Assembly: GCA_036925085.1 (NCBI GenBank)
Contig: JAUPFP010000099.1
Coordinates: forward strand, 248,001 to 312,000
DNA: 64,000 nucleotides
Reading direction: 5' to 3'
Source of the DNA: Brachycybe producta
Lineage: Eukaryota > Arthropoda > Diplopoda > Playtdesmida > Andrognathidae
Each line of letters opens with the position of its first letter. The first letter of the stretch is position 1. Both the position numbers and the translations under genes were made by a program. Below the pieces are notes generated by a model. It did no database searches, was not told where the DNA came from, and saw nothing but the letters and a program-made list of their open reading frames with translations. This document shows positions 21,960 through 33,100 of this stretch, in pieces.

Positions 21960-22860
21960 TCAAGTTCAAGTTCAAGTTGAAGCTGAAGTTCAAGTTGAAG
22001 TTCAAGTTGAAGTTCAAGTTGAAGTTCAAGTTGAAGTTCAAGTTGAAGTTCAAGTTGAAGTTCAAGTTGAAGTACAAGTTGAAGTACAAGTTGAAGTTCA
22101 AGTTGAAGTTCAAGTTGAAGTTCAAGTTGAAGTTCAAGTTGAAGTTCAAGTTGAAGTTCAAGTTGAAGTTCAAGTTGAAGTTCAAGTTGAAGTTCAAGTT
22201 GAAGTTCAAGTTGAAGTCGAAGTTAAATTTCAAGTTGAGGTTGAAGTTGAAGTTGAAGTTGAAGTTGAAGTTGAAGTTGAATTTGAAGTTGAAGTTGAAG
22301 TTGAAGTTCAAGTTGAAGTTCAAGTTGAAGTTCAAGTTGAAGTTCAAGTTGAAGTTCAAGTTGAAGTTCAAGTTGAAGTTCAAGTTGAAGTACAAGTTGA
22401 AGTTCAAGTTGAAGTTCAAGTTGAAGTTCAAGTTGAAGTTCAAGTTGAAGTTCAAGTTGAAGTTCAAGTTGAAGTTCAAGTTGAAGTTCAAGTTGAAGTT
22501 CAAGTTGAAGTCGAAGTTAAATTTCAAGTTGAGGTTGAAGTTGAAGTTGAAGTTGAAGTTGAAGTTGAAGTTGAAGTTGAAGTTGAAGTTGAAGTTCAAA
22601 TTGAAGTTCAAGTTGAAGTTCAAGTTGAAGTTCAAGTTGAAGTTCAAGTTGAAGTTCAAGTTGAAGTACAAGTTGAAGTTCAAGTTGAAGTTCAAGTTGA
22701 AGTTCAAGTTGAAGTTCAAGTTGAAGTTCAAGTTGAAGTTCAAGTTGAAGTTCAAGTTGAAGTTCAAGTTGAAGTTCAAGTTGAAGTTCAAGTTGAAGTT
22801 CAAGTTGAAGTCGAAGTTAAATTTCAAGTTGAGGTTGAAGTTGAAGTTGAAGATGAAGTT
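21960..22860. repeat. ~300-bp sub-repeat, three units
   Basis: A 12-mer tract ending in GAAGTC-GAAGTT-AAATTT-CAAGTT-GAGGTT is repeated. The GTC-containing landmark falls at 22214, 22508 and 22808 (294 and 300 bp apart). In copy B it falls at 31864, 32170 and 32476 (306 and 306), so homologous units differ by 6-12 bp. Confidence 0.88.
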
Positions 22861-24000
22861 GAAGTTGAAGTTGAAGTTGAAGTTGAAGTTGAAATTGAAG
22901 TTGAAGTTGAAGTTGAAGTTGAATTTGAAGTTAAAGTTGACTTTGAAGTTGAAGTTGAAGTTGAAGTTAATGTTGAAGTTGCAGTTAAAGTTGAAGTTGA
23001 AATTAAAGTCGAAGTTGAAGTTGAAGTTGAAGTTGAAGTTGAAGTTGAAGTTGAAGTTGAATTTGAAGTTGAATTTGAAGTTAAAGTTGAAGTTGAATTT
23101 GAAGTTGAATTTGAAGTTGAATTTGAAGTTGAATTTGAAGTTGAATTTGAAGTTGAAGTTAAAGTTGAAGTTGAAGTTGAAGTTCAAGTTGAAGTTCAAG
23201 TTGAAGTTCAAGTTGAAGTTCAAGTTGAAGTACAAGTTGAAGTTCAAGTTGAAGTTCAAGTTGAAGTTCAAGTTGAAGTTCAAGTTGAAGTTCAAGTTGA
23301 AGTTCAAGTTGAAGTTCAAGTTGAAGTTCAAGTTGAAGTTCAAGTTGAAGTTCAAGTTGAAGTTCAAGTTGAAGTTCAAGTTGAAGTTCAAGTTGAAGTT
23401 GAAGTTGAAGTTCAAGTTGAAGTTCAAGTTGAAGTTGCAGTTAAAGTTGAAGTTGAATTTGCAGTTTAATTTGAAATTAAAGTTGAAGCTGAAGTTGAAG
23501 TTAAAGTTGAAGTTGAATTTGAAGTTAAAGTTGAAGTTGAATTTGAAGTTGAATTTGAAGTTGAAGTTAAAGTTGAATTTGATAATGAAGTTGAAGTTGA
23601 AGTTGCAGTTGAAATTTAAGTTGAAGTTGAAGTTGAAACTAAAGTTGAAGTTGAAGTTGAAGTTGAAGTTGAAGGTGAATTTGAAGTTGAAGTTGAAGTT
23701 AAAGTTGAAGTTAAAGTTGAAGTTGAAGTTGAAGTTGAAGTTAAAGTTGAAGTTCAAGTTGAAGTACAAGTTGAAGTTCAAGTTGAAGTTCAAGTTGAAG
23801 TTCAAGTTGAAGTTCAAGTTGAAGTTCAAGTTGAAGTTCAAGTTGAAGTACAAGTTGAAGTTCAAGTTGAAGTTCAAGTTGAATTTCAAGTTGAAGTTCA
23901 AGTTGAAGTTCAAGTTGAAGTTCAAGTTGAAGTTCAAGTTGAAGTCGAAGTTAAATTTCAAGTTGAATCTGAAGTTGAAGTTAAAGTTGAAGTTGAAGTT

Positions 24001-26239
24001 GAAGTCAGAGTTGAACTTTGAAGTCGATGTTAAATTTTAAGTTGAAGTTCAAGTTGAAGTTCAAGTTGAAGTTCAAGTTGAAGTTCAAGTTGAAGTTCAA
24101 GTTGAAGTTCAAGTTGAAGTCGAAGTTAAATTTCAAGTTGAATCTGAAGTTGAAGTTGAAATTGAAGTTGAAGTTGAAGTTGAAGTTGAAGTTGAAGTTA
24201 AAGTTGAGTTTGAAGTTGAAGTTGAAGTTGAAGTTGATGTTGAAGTTGAAGTACAAGTTGAAGTTCAAGTTGAAGTTCAAGTTGAAGTTCAATTTCAAGT
24301 TGAGGTTGAAGTTGAAGTTGAAGTTGAAGTTGAAGTTGAAATTGAAGTTGAAGTTGAAGTTGAAGTTGAATTTGAAGTTAAAGTTGACTTTGAAGTTGAA
24401 GTTGAAGTTGAAGTTAATGTTGAAGTTGCAGTTAAAGTTGAAGTTGAGTTTGAAGTTGAAGTTGAAGTTGAAGTTGATGTTGAAGTTGAATTCAGAGTTG
24501 AAGTTGAAGTCGAAGTTAAATTTCAAGTTGAAGCTGAAGTTCAAGTTGATGTTCAAGTTGAAGTTCAAGTTGAAGTTCAAGTTGAAGTTCAAGTTGAAGT
24601 TCAAGTTGAAGTTCAAGTTGAAGTTCAAGTTGAAGTTCAAGTTGAAGTTCAAGTTGAAGTTCAAGTTGAAGTTCAAGTTGAAGTTCAAGTTGAAGTTCAA
24701 GTTGAAGTTCAAGTTGAAGTCGAAGTTAAATTTCAAGTTGAGGTTGAAGTTGAAGTTGAAGTTGAAGTTGAAGTTGAAGTTGAAGTTGAAGTTGAAGTTG
24801 AAGTTCAAATTGAAGTTCAAGTTGAAGTTGAAGTTGAAGTTGAAGTTGAAGTTCAAGTTGAAGTTCAAGTTGAAGTACAAGTTGAAGTTCAAGTTGAAGT
24901 TCAAGTTGAAGTTCAAGTTGAAGTTCAAGTTGAAGTTCAAGTTGAAGTTCAAGTTGAAGTTCAAGTTGAAGTTCAAGTTGAAGTTCAAGTTGAAGTTCAA
25001 GTTGAAGTTCAAGTTGAAGTTCAAGTTGAAGTTCAAGTTGAAGTCGAAGTTAAATTTCAAGTTGAGGTTGAAGTTGAAGTTGAAGATGAAGTTGAAGTTG
25101 AAGTTGAAGTTGAAGTTGAAGTTGAAATTGAAGTTGAAGTTGAAGTTGAAGTTGAATTTGAAGTTAAAGTTGACTTTGAAGTTGAAGTTGAAGTTGAAGT
25201 TAATGTTGAAGTTGCAGTTAAAGTTGAAGTTGAAATTAAAGTCGAAGTTGAAGTTGAAGTTGAAGTTGAAGTTGAAGTTGAAGTTGAAGTTGAATTTGAA
25301 GTTGAATTTGAAGTTAAAGTTGAAGTTGAATTTGAAGTTGAATTTGAAGTTGAATTTGAAGTTGAATTTGAAGTTGAATTTGAAGTTGAAGTTAAAGTTG
25401 AAGTTGAAGTTGAAGTTCAAGTTGAAGTTCAAGTTGAAGTTCAAGTTGAAGTTCAAGTTGAAGTACAAGTTGAAGTTCAAGTTGAAGTTCAAGTTGAAGT
25501 TCAAGTTGAAGTTCAAGTTGAAGTTCAAGTTGAAGTTCAAGTTGAAGTTCAAGTTGAAGTTCAAGTTGAAGTTCAAGTTGAAGTTCAAGTTGAAGTTCAA
25601 GTTGAAGTTCAAGTTGAAGTTGAAGTTGAAGTTGAAGTTGAAGTTCAAGTTGAAGTTCAAGTTGAAGTTGCAGTTAAAGTTGAAGTTGAATTTGCAGTTT
25701 AATTTGAAATTAAAGTTGAAGCTGAAGTTGAAGTTAAAGTTGAAGTTGAATTTGAAGTTAAAGTTGAAGTTGAATTTGAAGTTGAATTTGAAGTTGAAGT
25801 TAAAGTTGAATTTGATAATGAAGTTGAAGTTGAAGTTGCAGTTGAAATTTAAGTTGAAGTTGAAGTTGAAACTAAAGTTGAAGTTGAAGTTGAAGTTGAA
25901 GTTGAAGGTGAATTTGAAGTTGAAGTTGAAGTTAAAGTTGAAGTTAAAGTTGAAGTTGAAGTTGAAGTTGAAGTTAAAGTTAAAGTTGAAGTTCAAGTTG
26001 AAGTACAAGTTGAAGTTCAAGTTGAAGTTCAAGTTGAAGTTCAAGTTGAAGTTCAAGTTGAAGTTCAAGTTGAAGTTCAAGTTGAAGTACAAGTTGAAGT
26101 TCAAGTTGAAGTTCAAGTTGAATTTCAAGTTGAAGTTCAAGTTGAAGTTCAAGTTGAAGTTCAAGTTGAAGTTCAAGTTGAAGTCGAAGTTAAATTTCAA
26201 GTTGAATCTGAAGTTGAAGTTAAAGTTGAAGTTGAAGTT
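24001..26239. repeat. 2,239-bp tandem copy inside block A
   Basis: Its 3' ~1.7 kb repeats 22.2-24.0 kb. The rare GAAGAT word at 22851 recurs at 25084 (+2,233). The CAGTTTAATTT module, GATAAT and the junction recur in the same order. Its 5' part instead matches the short junction unit seen at 26240 (GAAGTA, CAATTT and GAGGTT words). Confidence 0.88.
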
Positions 26240-28150
26240 GAAGTCAGAGTTGAACTTTGAAGTCGATGTTAAATTTTAAGTTGAAGTTCAAGTTGAAGTT
26301 CAAGTTGAAGTTCAAGTTGAAGTTCAAGTTGAAGTTCAAGTTGAAGTCGAAGTTAAATTTCAAGTTGAATCTGAAGTTGAAGTTGAAATTGAAGTTGAAG
26401 TTGAAGTTAAAGTTGAAGTTGAAGTTAAAGTTGAGTTTGAAGTTGAAGTTGAAGTTGAAGTTGATGTTGAAGTTGAAGTACAAGTTGAAGTTCAAGTTGA
26501 AGTTCAAGTTGAAGTTCAATTTCAAGTTGAGGTTGAAGTTGAAGTTGAAGTTGAAGTTGAAGTTGAAATTGAAGTTGAAGTTGAAGTTGAAGTTGAATTT
26601 GAAGTTAAAGTTGACTTTGAAGTTGAAGTTGAAGTTGAAGTTAATGTTGAAGTTGCAGTTAAAGTTGAAGTTGAGTTTGAAGTTGAAGTTGAAGTTGAAG
26701 TTGATGTTGAAGTTGAATTCAGAGTTGAAGTTGAAGTCGAAGTTAAATTTCAAGTTGAAGCTGAAGTTCAAGTTGATGTTCAAGTTGAAGTTCAAGTTGA
26801 AGTTCAAGTTGAAGTCGAAGTTAAATTTCAAGTTGAATCTGAAGTTGAAGTTAAAGTTGAAGTTGAAGTTGAAGTCAGAGTTGAACTTTGAAGTCGATGT
26901 TAAATTTTAAGTTGAAGTTCAAGTTGAAGTTGAAGTTGAAGTTCAAGTTGAAGTTCAAGTTGAAGTCGAAGTTAAATTTCAAGTTGAATCTGAAGTTGAA
27001 GTTGAAATTGAAGTTGAAGTTGAAGTTGAAGTTGAAATTGAAGTTAAAGTTGAGTTTGAAGTTGAAGTTAAAGTTGAAGTTGATGTTGAAGTTGAATTCA
27101 GAGTTGAAGTTGAAGTCGAAGTTAAATTTCAAGTTGAAGCTGAAGTTCAAGTTGATGTTCAAGTTGAAGTTCAAGTTGAAGTTCAAGTTGAAGTTCAAGT
27201 TGAAGTTCAAGTTGAAGTTCAAGTTGAAGTTCAAGTTGAAGTTCAAGTTGAAGTTCAAGTTGAAGTTCAAGTTGAAGTTCAAGTTGAAGTTCAAGTTGAA
27301 GTTCAAGTTGAAGTTCAAGTTGAAGTTCAAGTTGAAGTTCAAATTGAAGTTCAAGTTGAAGTTCAAGTTGAAGTTCAAATTGAAGTTCAAGTTGAAGTTC
27401 AAGTTGAAGTACAAGTTGAAGTTCAAGTTGAAGTTCAAGTTTAAGTTGAAGTTCAAGTTGAAGTTCAAGTTGAAGTTCAAGTTGAATTTCAAGTTGAAGT
27501 TCAAGTTGAAGTTGAAGTTGAAGTTAATGTTAAAGTTGCAGTTAAAGTTGAAGTTGAGTTTGAAGTTGAAGTTGAAGTTGATGTTGAAGTTGAATTCAGA
27601 GTTGAAGTTGAAGTCGAAGTTAAATTTCAAGTTGAAGCTGAAGTTCAAGTTGATGTTCAAGTTGAAGTTCAAGTTGAAGTTCAAGTTGAAGTTCAAGTTG
27701 AAGTCGAAGTTAAATTTCAAGTTGAATCTGAAGTTGAAGTTAAAGTTGAAGTTGAAGTTGAAGTCAGAGTTGAACTTTGAAGTCGATGTTAAATTTTAAG
27801 TTGAAGTTCAAGTTGAAGTTGAAGTTGAAGTTCAAGTTGAAGTTCAAGTTGAAGTCGAAGTTAAATTTCAAGTTGAATCTGAAGTTGAAGTTGAAATTGA
27901 AGTTGAAGTTGAAGTTGAAGTTGAAGTTGAAGTTAAAGTTGAGTTTGAAGTTGAAGTTAAAGTTGAAGTTGATGTTGAAGTTGAATTCAGAGTTGAAGTT
28001 GAAGTCGAAGTTAAATTTCAAGTTGAAGCTGAAGTTCAAGTTGATGTTCAAGTTGAAGTTCAAGTTGAAGTTCAAGTTGAAGTTCAAGTTGAAGTCGAAG
28101 TTAAATTTCAAGTTGAATCTGAAGTTGAAGTTAAAGTTGAAGTTGAAGTT
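26240..28150. repeat. Run of short junction units, 631/889/391 bp
   Basis: Three junction-bounded units in succession, each with an EcoRI module (26715, 27094 and 27592, 27983). The same succession with near-identical lengths recurs at 35926 (619/895) and at 60773 (631/871/391). Confidence 0.88.
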
Positions 28151-30127
28151 GAAGTCAGAGTTGAACTTTGAAGTCGATGTTAAATTTTAAGTTGAAGTTC
28201 AAGTTGAAGTTCAAGTTGAAGTTCAAGTTGAAGTCGAAGTTAAATTTCAAGTTGAATCTGAAGTTGAAGTTGAAATTGAAGTTGAAGTTGAAGTTGAAGT
28301 TGAAGTTGAAGTTAAAGTTGAGTTTGAAGTTGAAGTTGAAGTTGAAGTTGATGTTGAAGTTGAATTCAGAGTTGAAGTTGTAGTCGAAGTTAAATTTCAA
28401 GTTGAAGCTGAAGTTCAAGTTGATGTTCAAGTTGAAGTTCAAGTTTAAGTTGAAGTTCAAGTTCAAGTTGAAGTTCAAGTTGAAGTTCAAGTTGAAGTTC
28501 AAGTTGAAGTTCAAGTTGAAGTTCAAGTTAAAGTTCAAGTTGAAGTTCAAGTTGAAGTTCAAGTTGAAGTTCAAGTTGAAGTTCAAGTTGAAGTTCAAGT
28601 TGAAGTACAAGTTGAAGTTCAAGTTGAAGTTCAAGTTGAAGTTCAAGTTGAAGTCGAAGTTAAATTTCAAGTTGAGGTTGAAGTTGAAGTTGAAGTTGAA
28701 GTTGAAGTTGAAATTGAAGTTGAAGTTGAAGTTGAAGTTGAATTTGAAGTTAAAGTTGACTTTGAAGTTGAAGTTGAAGTTGAAGTTAATGTTGAAGTTG
28801 CAGTTAAAGTTGAAGTTGAGTTTGAAGTTAAAGTTGAAGTTGAAGTTGAAGTTGATGTTGAAGTTGAATTCAGAGTTGAAGTTGAAGTCGAAGTTAAATT
28901 TCAAGTTGAAGCTGAAGTTCAAGTTGATGTTCAAGTGGAAGTCAGAGTTGAACTTTGAAGTCGATGTTAAATTTTAAGTTGAAGTTCAAGTTGAAGTTCA
29001 AGTTGAAGTTGAAGTTGAAGTTCAAGTTGAAGTTCAAGTTGAAGTCGAAGTTAAATTTCAAGTTGAATCTGAAGTTGAAGTTGAAATTGAAGTTGAAGTT
29101 GAAGTTGAAGTTGAAGTTGAAGTTAAAGTTGAGTTTGAAGTTGAAGTTAAAGTTGAAGTTGATGTTGAAGTTGAATTCAGAGTTGAAGTTGAAGTCGAAG
29201 TTAAATTTCAAGTTGAAGCTGAAGTTCAAGTTGATGTTCAAGTTGAAGTTCAAGTTGAAGTTCAAGTTGAAGTTCAAGTTGAAGTCGAAGTTAAATTTCA
29301 AGTTGAATCTGAAGTTGAAGTTAAAGTTGAAGTTGAAGTTGAAGTCAGAGTTGAACTTTGAAGTCGATGTTAAATTTTAAGTTGAAGTTCAAGTTGAAGT
29401 TCAAGTTGAAGTTCAAGTTGAAGTCGAAGTTAAATTTCAAGTTGAATCTGAAGTTGAAGTTGAAATTGAAGTTGAAGTTGAAGTTGAAGTTGAAGTTGAA
29501 GTTAAAGTTGAGTTTGAAGTTGAAGTTGAAGTTGAAGTTGATGTTGAAGTTGAATTCAGAGTTGAAGTTGTAGTCGAAGTTAAATTTCAAGTTGAAGCTG
29601 AAGTTCAAGTTGATGTTCAAGTTGAAGTTCAAGTTTAAGTTGAAGTTCAAGTTCAAGTTGAAGTTCAAGTTGAAGTTCAAGTTGAAGTTCAAGTTGAAGT
29701 TCAAGTTGAAGTTCAAGTTAAAGTTCAAGTTGAAGTTCAAGTTGAAGTTCAAGTTGAAGTTCAAGTTGAAGTTCAAGTTGAAGTTCAAGTTGAAGTACAA
29801 GTTGAAGTTCAAGTTGAAGTTCAAGTTGAAGTTCAAGTTGAAGTCGAAGTTAAATTTCAAGTTGAGGTTGAAGTTGAAGTTGAAGTTGAAGTTGAAGTTG
29901 AAATTGAAGTTGAAGTTGAAGTTGAAGTTGAATTTGAAGTTAAAGTTGACTTTGAAGTTGAAGTTGAAGTTGAAGTTAATGTTGAAGTTGCAGTTAAAGT
30001 TGAAGTTGAGTTTGAAGTTAAAGTTGAAGTTGAAGTTGAAGTTGATGTTGAAGTTGAATTCAGAGTTGAAGTTGAAGTCGAAGTTAAATTTCAAGTTGAA
30101 GCTGAAGTTCAAGTTGATGTTCAAGTG
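28151..30127. repeat. 1,190-bp tandem duplication
   Basis: Junctions at 28151/29341 and 28938/30128 are each exactly 1,190 bp apart. The rare CAAGTG-GAAGTC step just before the junctions at 28938 and 30128 is shared. The equivalent junctions at 20460 and 63525 have CAAGTT there, so the T-to-G change predates this duplication but is confined to it. Confidence 0.93.
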
Positions 30128-33100
30128 GAAGTCAGAGTTGAACTTTGAAGTCGATGTTAAATTTTAAGTTGAAGTTCAAGTTGAAGTTCAAGTTGAAGTT
30201 GAAGTTGAAGTTCAAGTTGAAGTTCAAGTTGAAGTCGAAGTTAAATTTCAAGTTGAATCTGAAGTTGAAGTTGAAATTGAAGTTGAAGTTGAAGTTGAAT
30301 TTGAAGTTGAATTTGAAGTTGAATTTGAAGTTGAAGTTAAAGTTGAATTTGATAATGAAGTTCAAGTTGAAGTTCAAGTTGAAGTTCAAGTTGAAGTACA
30401 AGTTGAAGTTCAAATTGAAGTTCAAGTTGAAGTACAAGTTGAAGTTCAAGTTGAAGTTCAAGTTGAAGTTCAAGTTGAAGTTCAAGTTGAAGTTCAAGTT
30501 GAAGTTCAAGTTGAAGTTCAAGTTGAAGTTCAAGTTGAAGTTCAAGTTGAAGTTCAAGTTGAAGTTCAAGTTGAAGTTCAAGTTGAAGTTCAAGTTGAAG
30601 TTCAAGTTGAAGTTCAAGTTGAAGTTCAAGTTGAAGTTCAAGTTGAAGTTCAAGTTGAAGTTCAAGTTGAAGTTCAAGTTGAAGTTCAAGTTGAAGTTCA
30701 AGTTGTAGTTCAAGTTGAAGTTCAAGTTGAAGTTCAAGTTGAAGTTCAAGTTGAAGTTCAAGTTGAAGTTCAAGTTGAAGTTCAAGTTGAAGTTCAAGTT
30801 GACGTTCAAGTTGACATTCAAGTTGAAGTTCAAGTTGAAGTTCAAGTTGAAGTTCAAGTTGAAGTTCAAGTTGAAGTTCAAGTTGAAGTTCAAGTTGAAG
30901 TTCAAATTGAAGTTCAAGTTGAAGTTCAAGTTGAAGTTCAAGTTGAAGTTCAAGTTGAAGTTCAAGTTGAAGTTCAAGTTGAAGTTCAAGTTGAAGTTCA
31001 AGTTGAAGTTCAAGTTGAAGTTGAAGTTGAAGTTGAAGTTGAAGTTCAAGTTGAAGTTCAAGTTGAAGTTCAAGTTGAAGTTCAAGTTAAAGTTCAAGTT
31101 GAAGTACAAGTTGAAGTTAAAGTTGAAATTGAAGTTGAAGCGGAAGTTGAAGTTAAAGTTGCAGTTAAACTTGAAGTTAAAATTGAAGTTGAAGTTAAAG
31201 TTGAAGTTGCAGTTGAAATTGCAGTTGACATTTAAGTTTAAGTTGAAGTTGAAACTAAAGTTGAAGTTGAATGTGAATTTGAAGTTGAAGTTGAAGTTAA
31301 AGTTGAAGTTGAAGTTGAAGTTGAAGTTGAGGTTGAAGTTGAAGTTAAAGTTAAAGTTGAGTTTGAAGTTGAAGTTGAAGTTGAAGTTGAAGTTGAATTT
31401 GAAGTTGAAGTTGAAGTTGAAGTTGAATTTGAAGTTGCATTTGAAGTTGAATTTGAAGTTGAAGTTAAAGTTGAAATTGAAGTTGAATCTGAAGTTGAAG
31501 TTAAAGTTGCAGTTAAACTTGAAGTTAAAATTGAAGTTGAAGTTAAAGTTGAAGTTGCAGTTGAAATTGCAGTTGACATTTAAGTTTAAGTTGAAGTTGA
31601 AACTAAAGTTGAAGTTGAAGTTCAAGTTCAAGTTCAAGTTGAAGCTGAAGTTCAAGTTGAAGTTCAAGTTGAAGTTCAAGTTGAAGTTCAAGTTGAAGTT
31701 CAAGTTGAAGTTCAAGTTGAAGTTCAAGTTGAAGTACAAGTTGAAGTACAAGTTGAAGTTCAAGTTGAAGTTCAAGTTGAAGTTCAAGTTGAAGTTCAAG
31801 TTGAAGTTCAAGTTGAAGTTCAAGTTGAAGTTCAAGTTGAAGTTCAAGTTGAAGTTCAAGTTGAAGTCGAAGTTAAATTTCAAGTTGAGGTTGAAGTTGA
31901 AGTTGAAGTTGAAGTTGAAGTTGAAGTTGAATTTGAAGTTGAAGTTGAAGTTGAAGTTCAAGTTGAAGTTCAAGTTGAAGTTCAAGTTGAAGTTCAAGTT
32001 GAAGTTCAAGTTGAAGTTCAAGTTGAAGTTCAAGTTGAAGTACAAGTTGAAGTTCAAGTTGAAGTTCAAGTTGAAGTACAAGTTGAAGTTCAAGTTGAAG
32101 TTCAAGTTGAAGTTCAAGTTGAAGTTCAAGTTGAAGTTCAAGTTGAAGTTCAAGTTGAAGTTCAAGTTGAAGTCGAAGTTAAATTTCAAGTTGAGGTTGA
32201 AGTTGAAGTTGAAGTTGAAGTTGAAGTTGAAGTTGAAGTTGAAGTTGAAGTTGAAGTTGAAGTTCAAATTGAAGTTCAAGTTGAAGTTCAAGTTGAAGTT
32301 CAAGTTGAAGTTCAAGTTGAAGTTCAAGTTGAAGTACAAGTTGAAGTTCAAGTTGAAGTTCAAGTTGAAGTTCAAGTTGAAGTTCAAGTTGAAGTTCAAG
32401 TTGAAGTTCAAGTTGAAGTTCAAGTTGAAGTTCAAGTTGAAGTTCAAGTTGAAGTTCAAGTTGAAGTTCAAGTTGAAGTCGAAGTTAAATTTCAAGTTGA
32501 GGTTGAAGTTGAAGTTGAAGATGAAGTTGAAGTTGAAGTTGAAGTTGAAGTTGAAGTTGAAATTGAAGTTGAAGTTGAAGTTGAAGTTGAATTTGAAGTT
32601 AAAGTTGACTTTGAAGTTGAAGTTGAAGTTGAAGTTAATGTTGAAGTTGCAGTTAAAGTTGAAGTTGAAATTAAAGTCGAAGTTGAAGTTGAAGTTGAAG
32701 TTGAAGTTGAAGTTGAAGTTGAAGTTGAATTTGAAGTTGAATTTGAAGTTAAAGTTGAAGTTGAATTTGAAGTTGAATTTGAAGTTGAATTTGAAGTTGA
32801 ATTTGAAGTTGAATTTGAAGTTGAAGTTAAAGTTGAAGTTGAAGTTGAAGTTGAAGTTGAAGTTCAAGTTGAAGTTCAAGTTGAAGTTCAAGTTGAAGTA
32901 CAAGTTGAAGTTCAAGTTGAAGTTCAAGTTGAAGTTCAAGTTGAAGTTCAAGTTGAAGTTCAAGTTGAAGTTCAAGTTGAAGTTCAAGTTGAAGTTCAAG
33001 TTGAAGTTCAAGTTGAAGTTCAAGTTGAAGTTCAAGTTGAAGTTCAAGTTGAAGTTCAAGTTGAAGTTCAAGTTGAAGTTGAAGTTGAAGTTCAAGTTGA

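Larger units (their letters stand above)
20460..30127. repeat. 9.67-kb block A
   Basis: Type 3 junctions at 20460, 24001, 26240, 26871, 27760, 28151, 28938 and 29341 give spacings 3541, 2239, 631, 889, 391, 787, 403 and 787. The first five recur 9,668-9,686 bp downstream, which defines copy B. Block A contains GATAAT at 20695, 23581 and 25814, paired GACATTTAA at 21565/21913 (348 bp apart), and GACGTT-CAAGTT-GACATT at 21133-21150. Confidence 0.92.
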
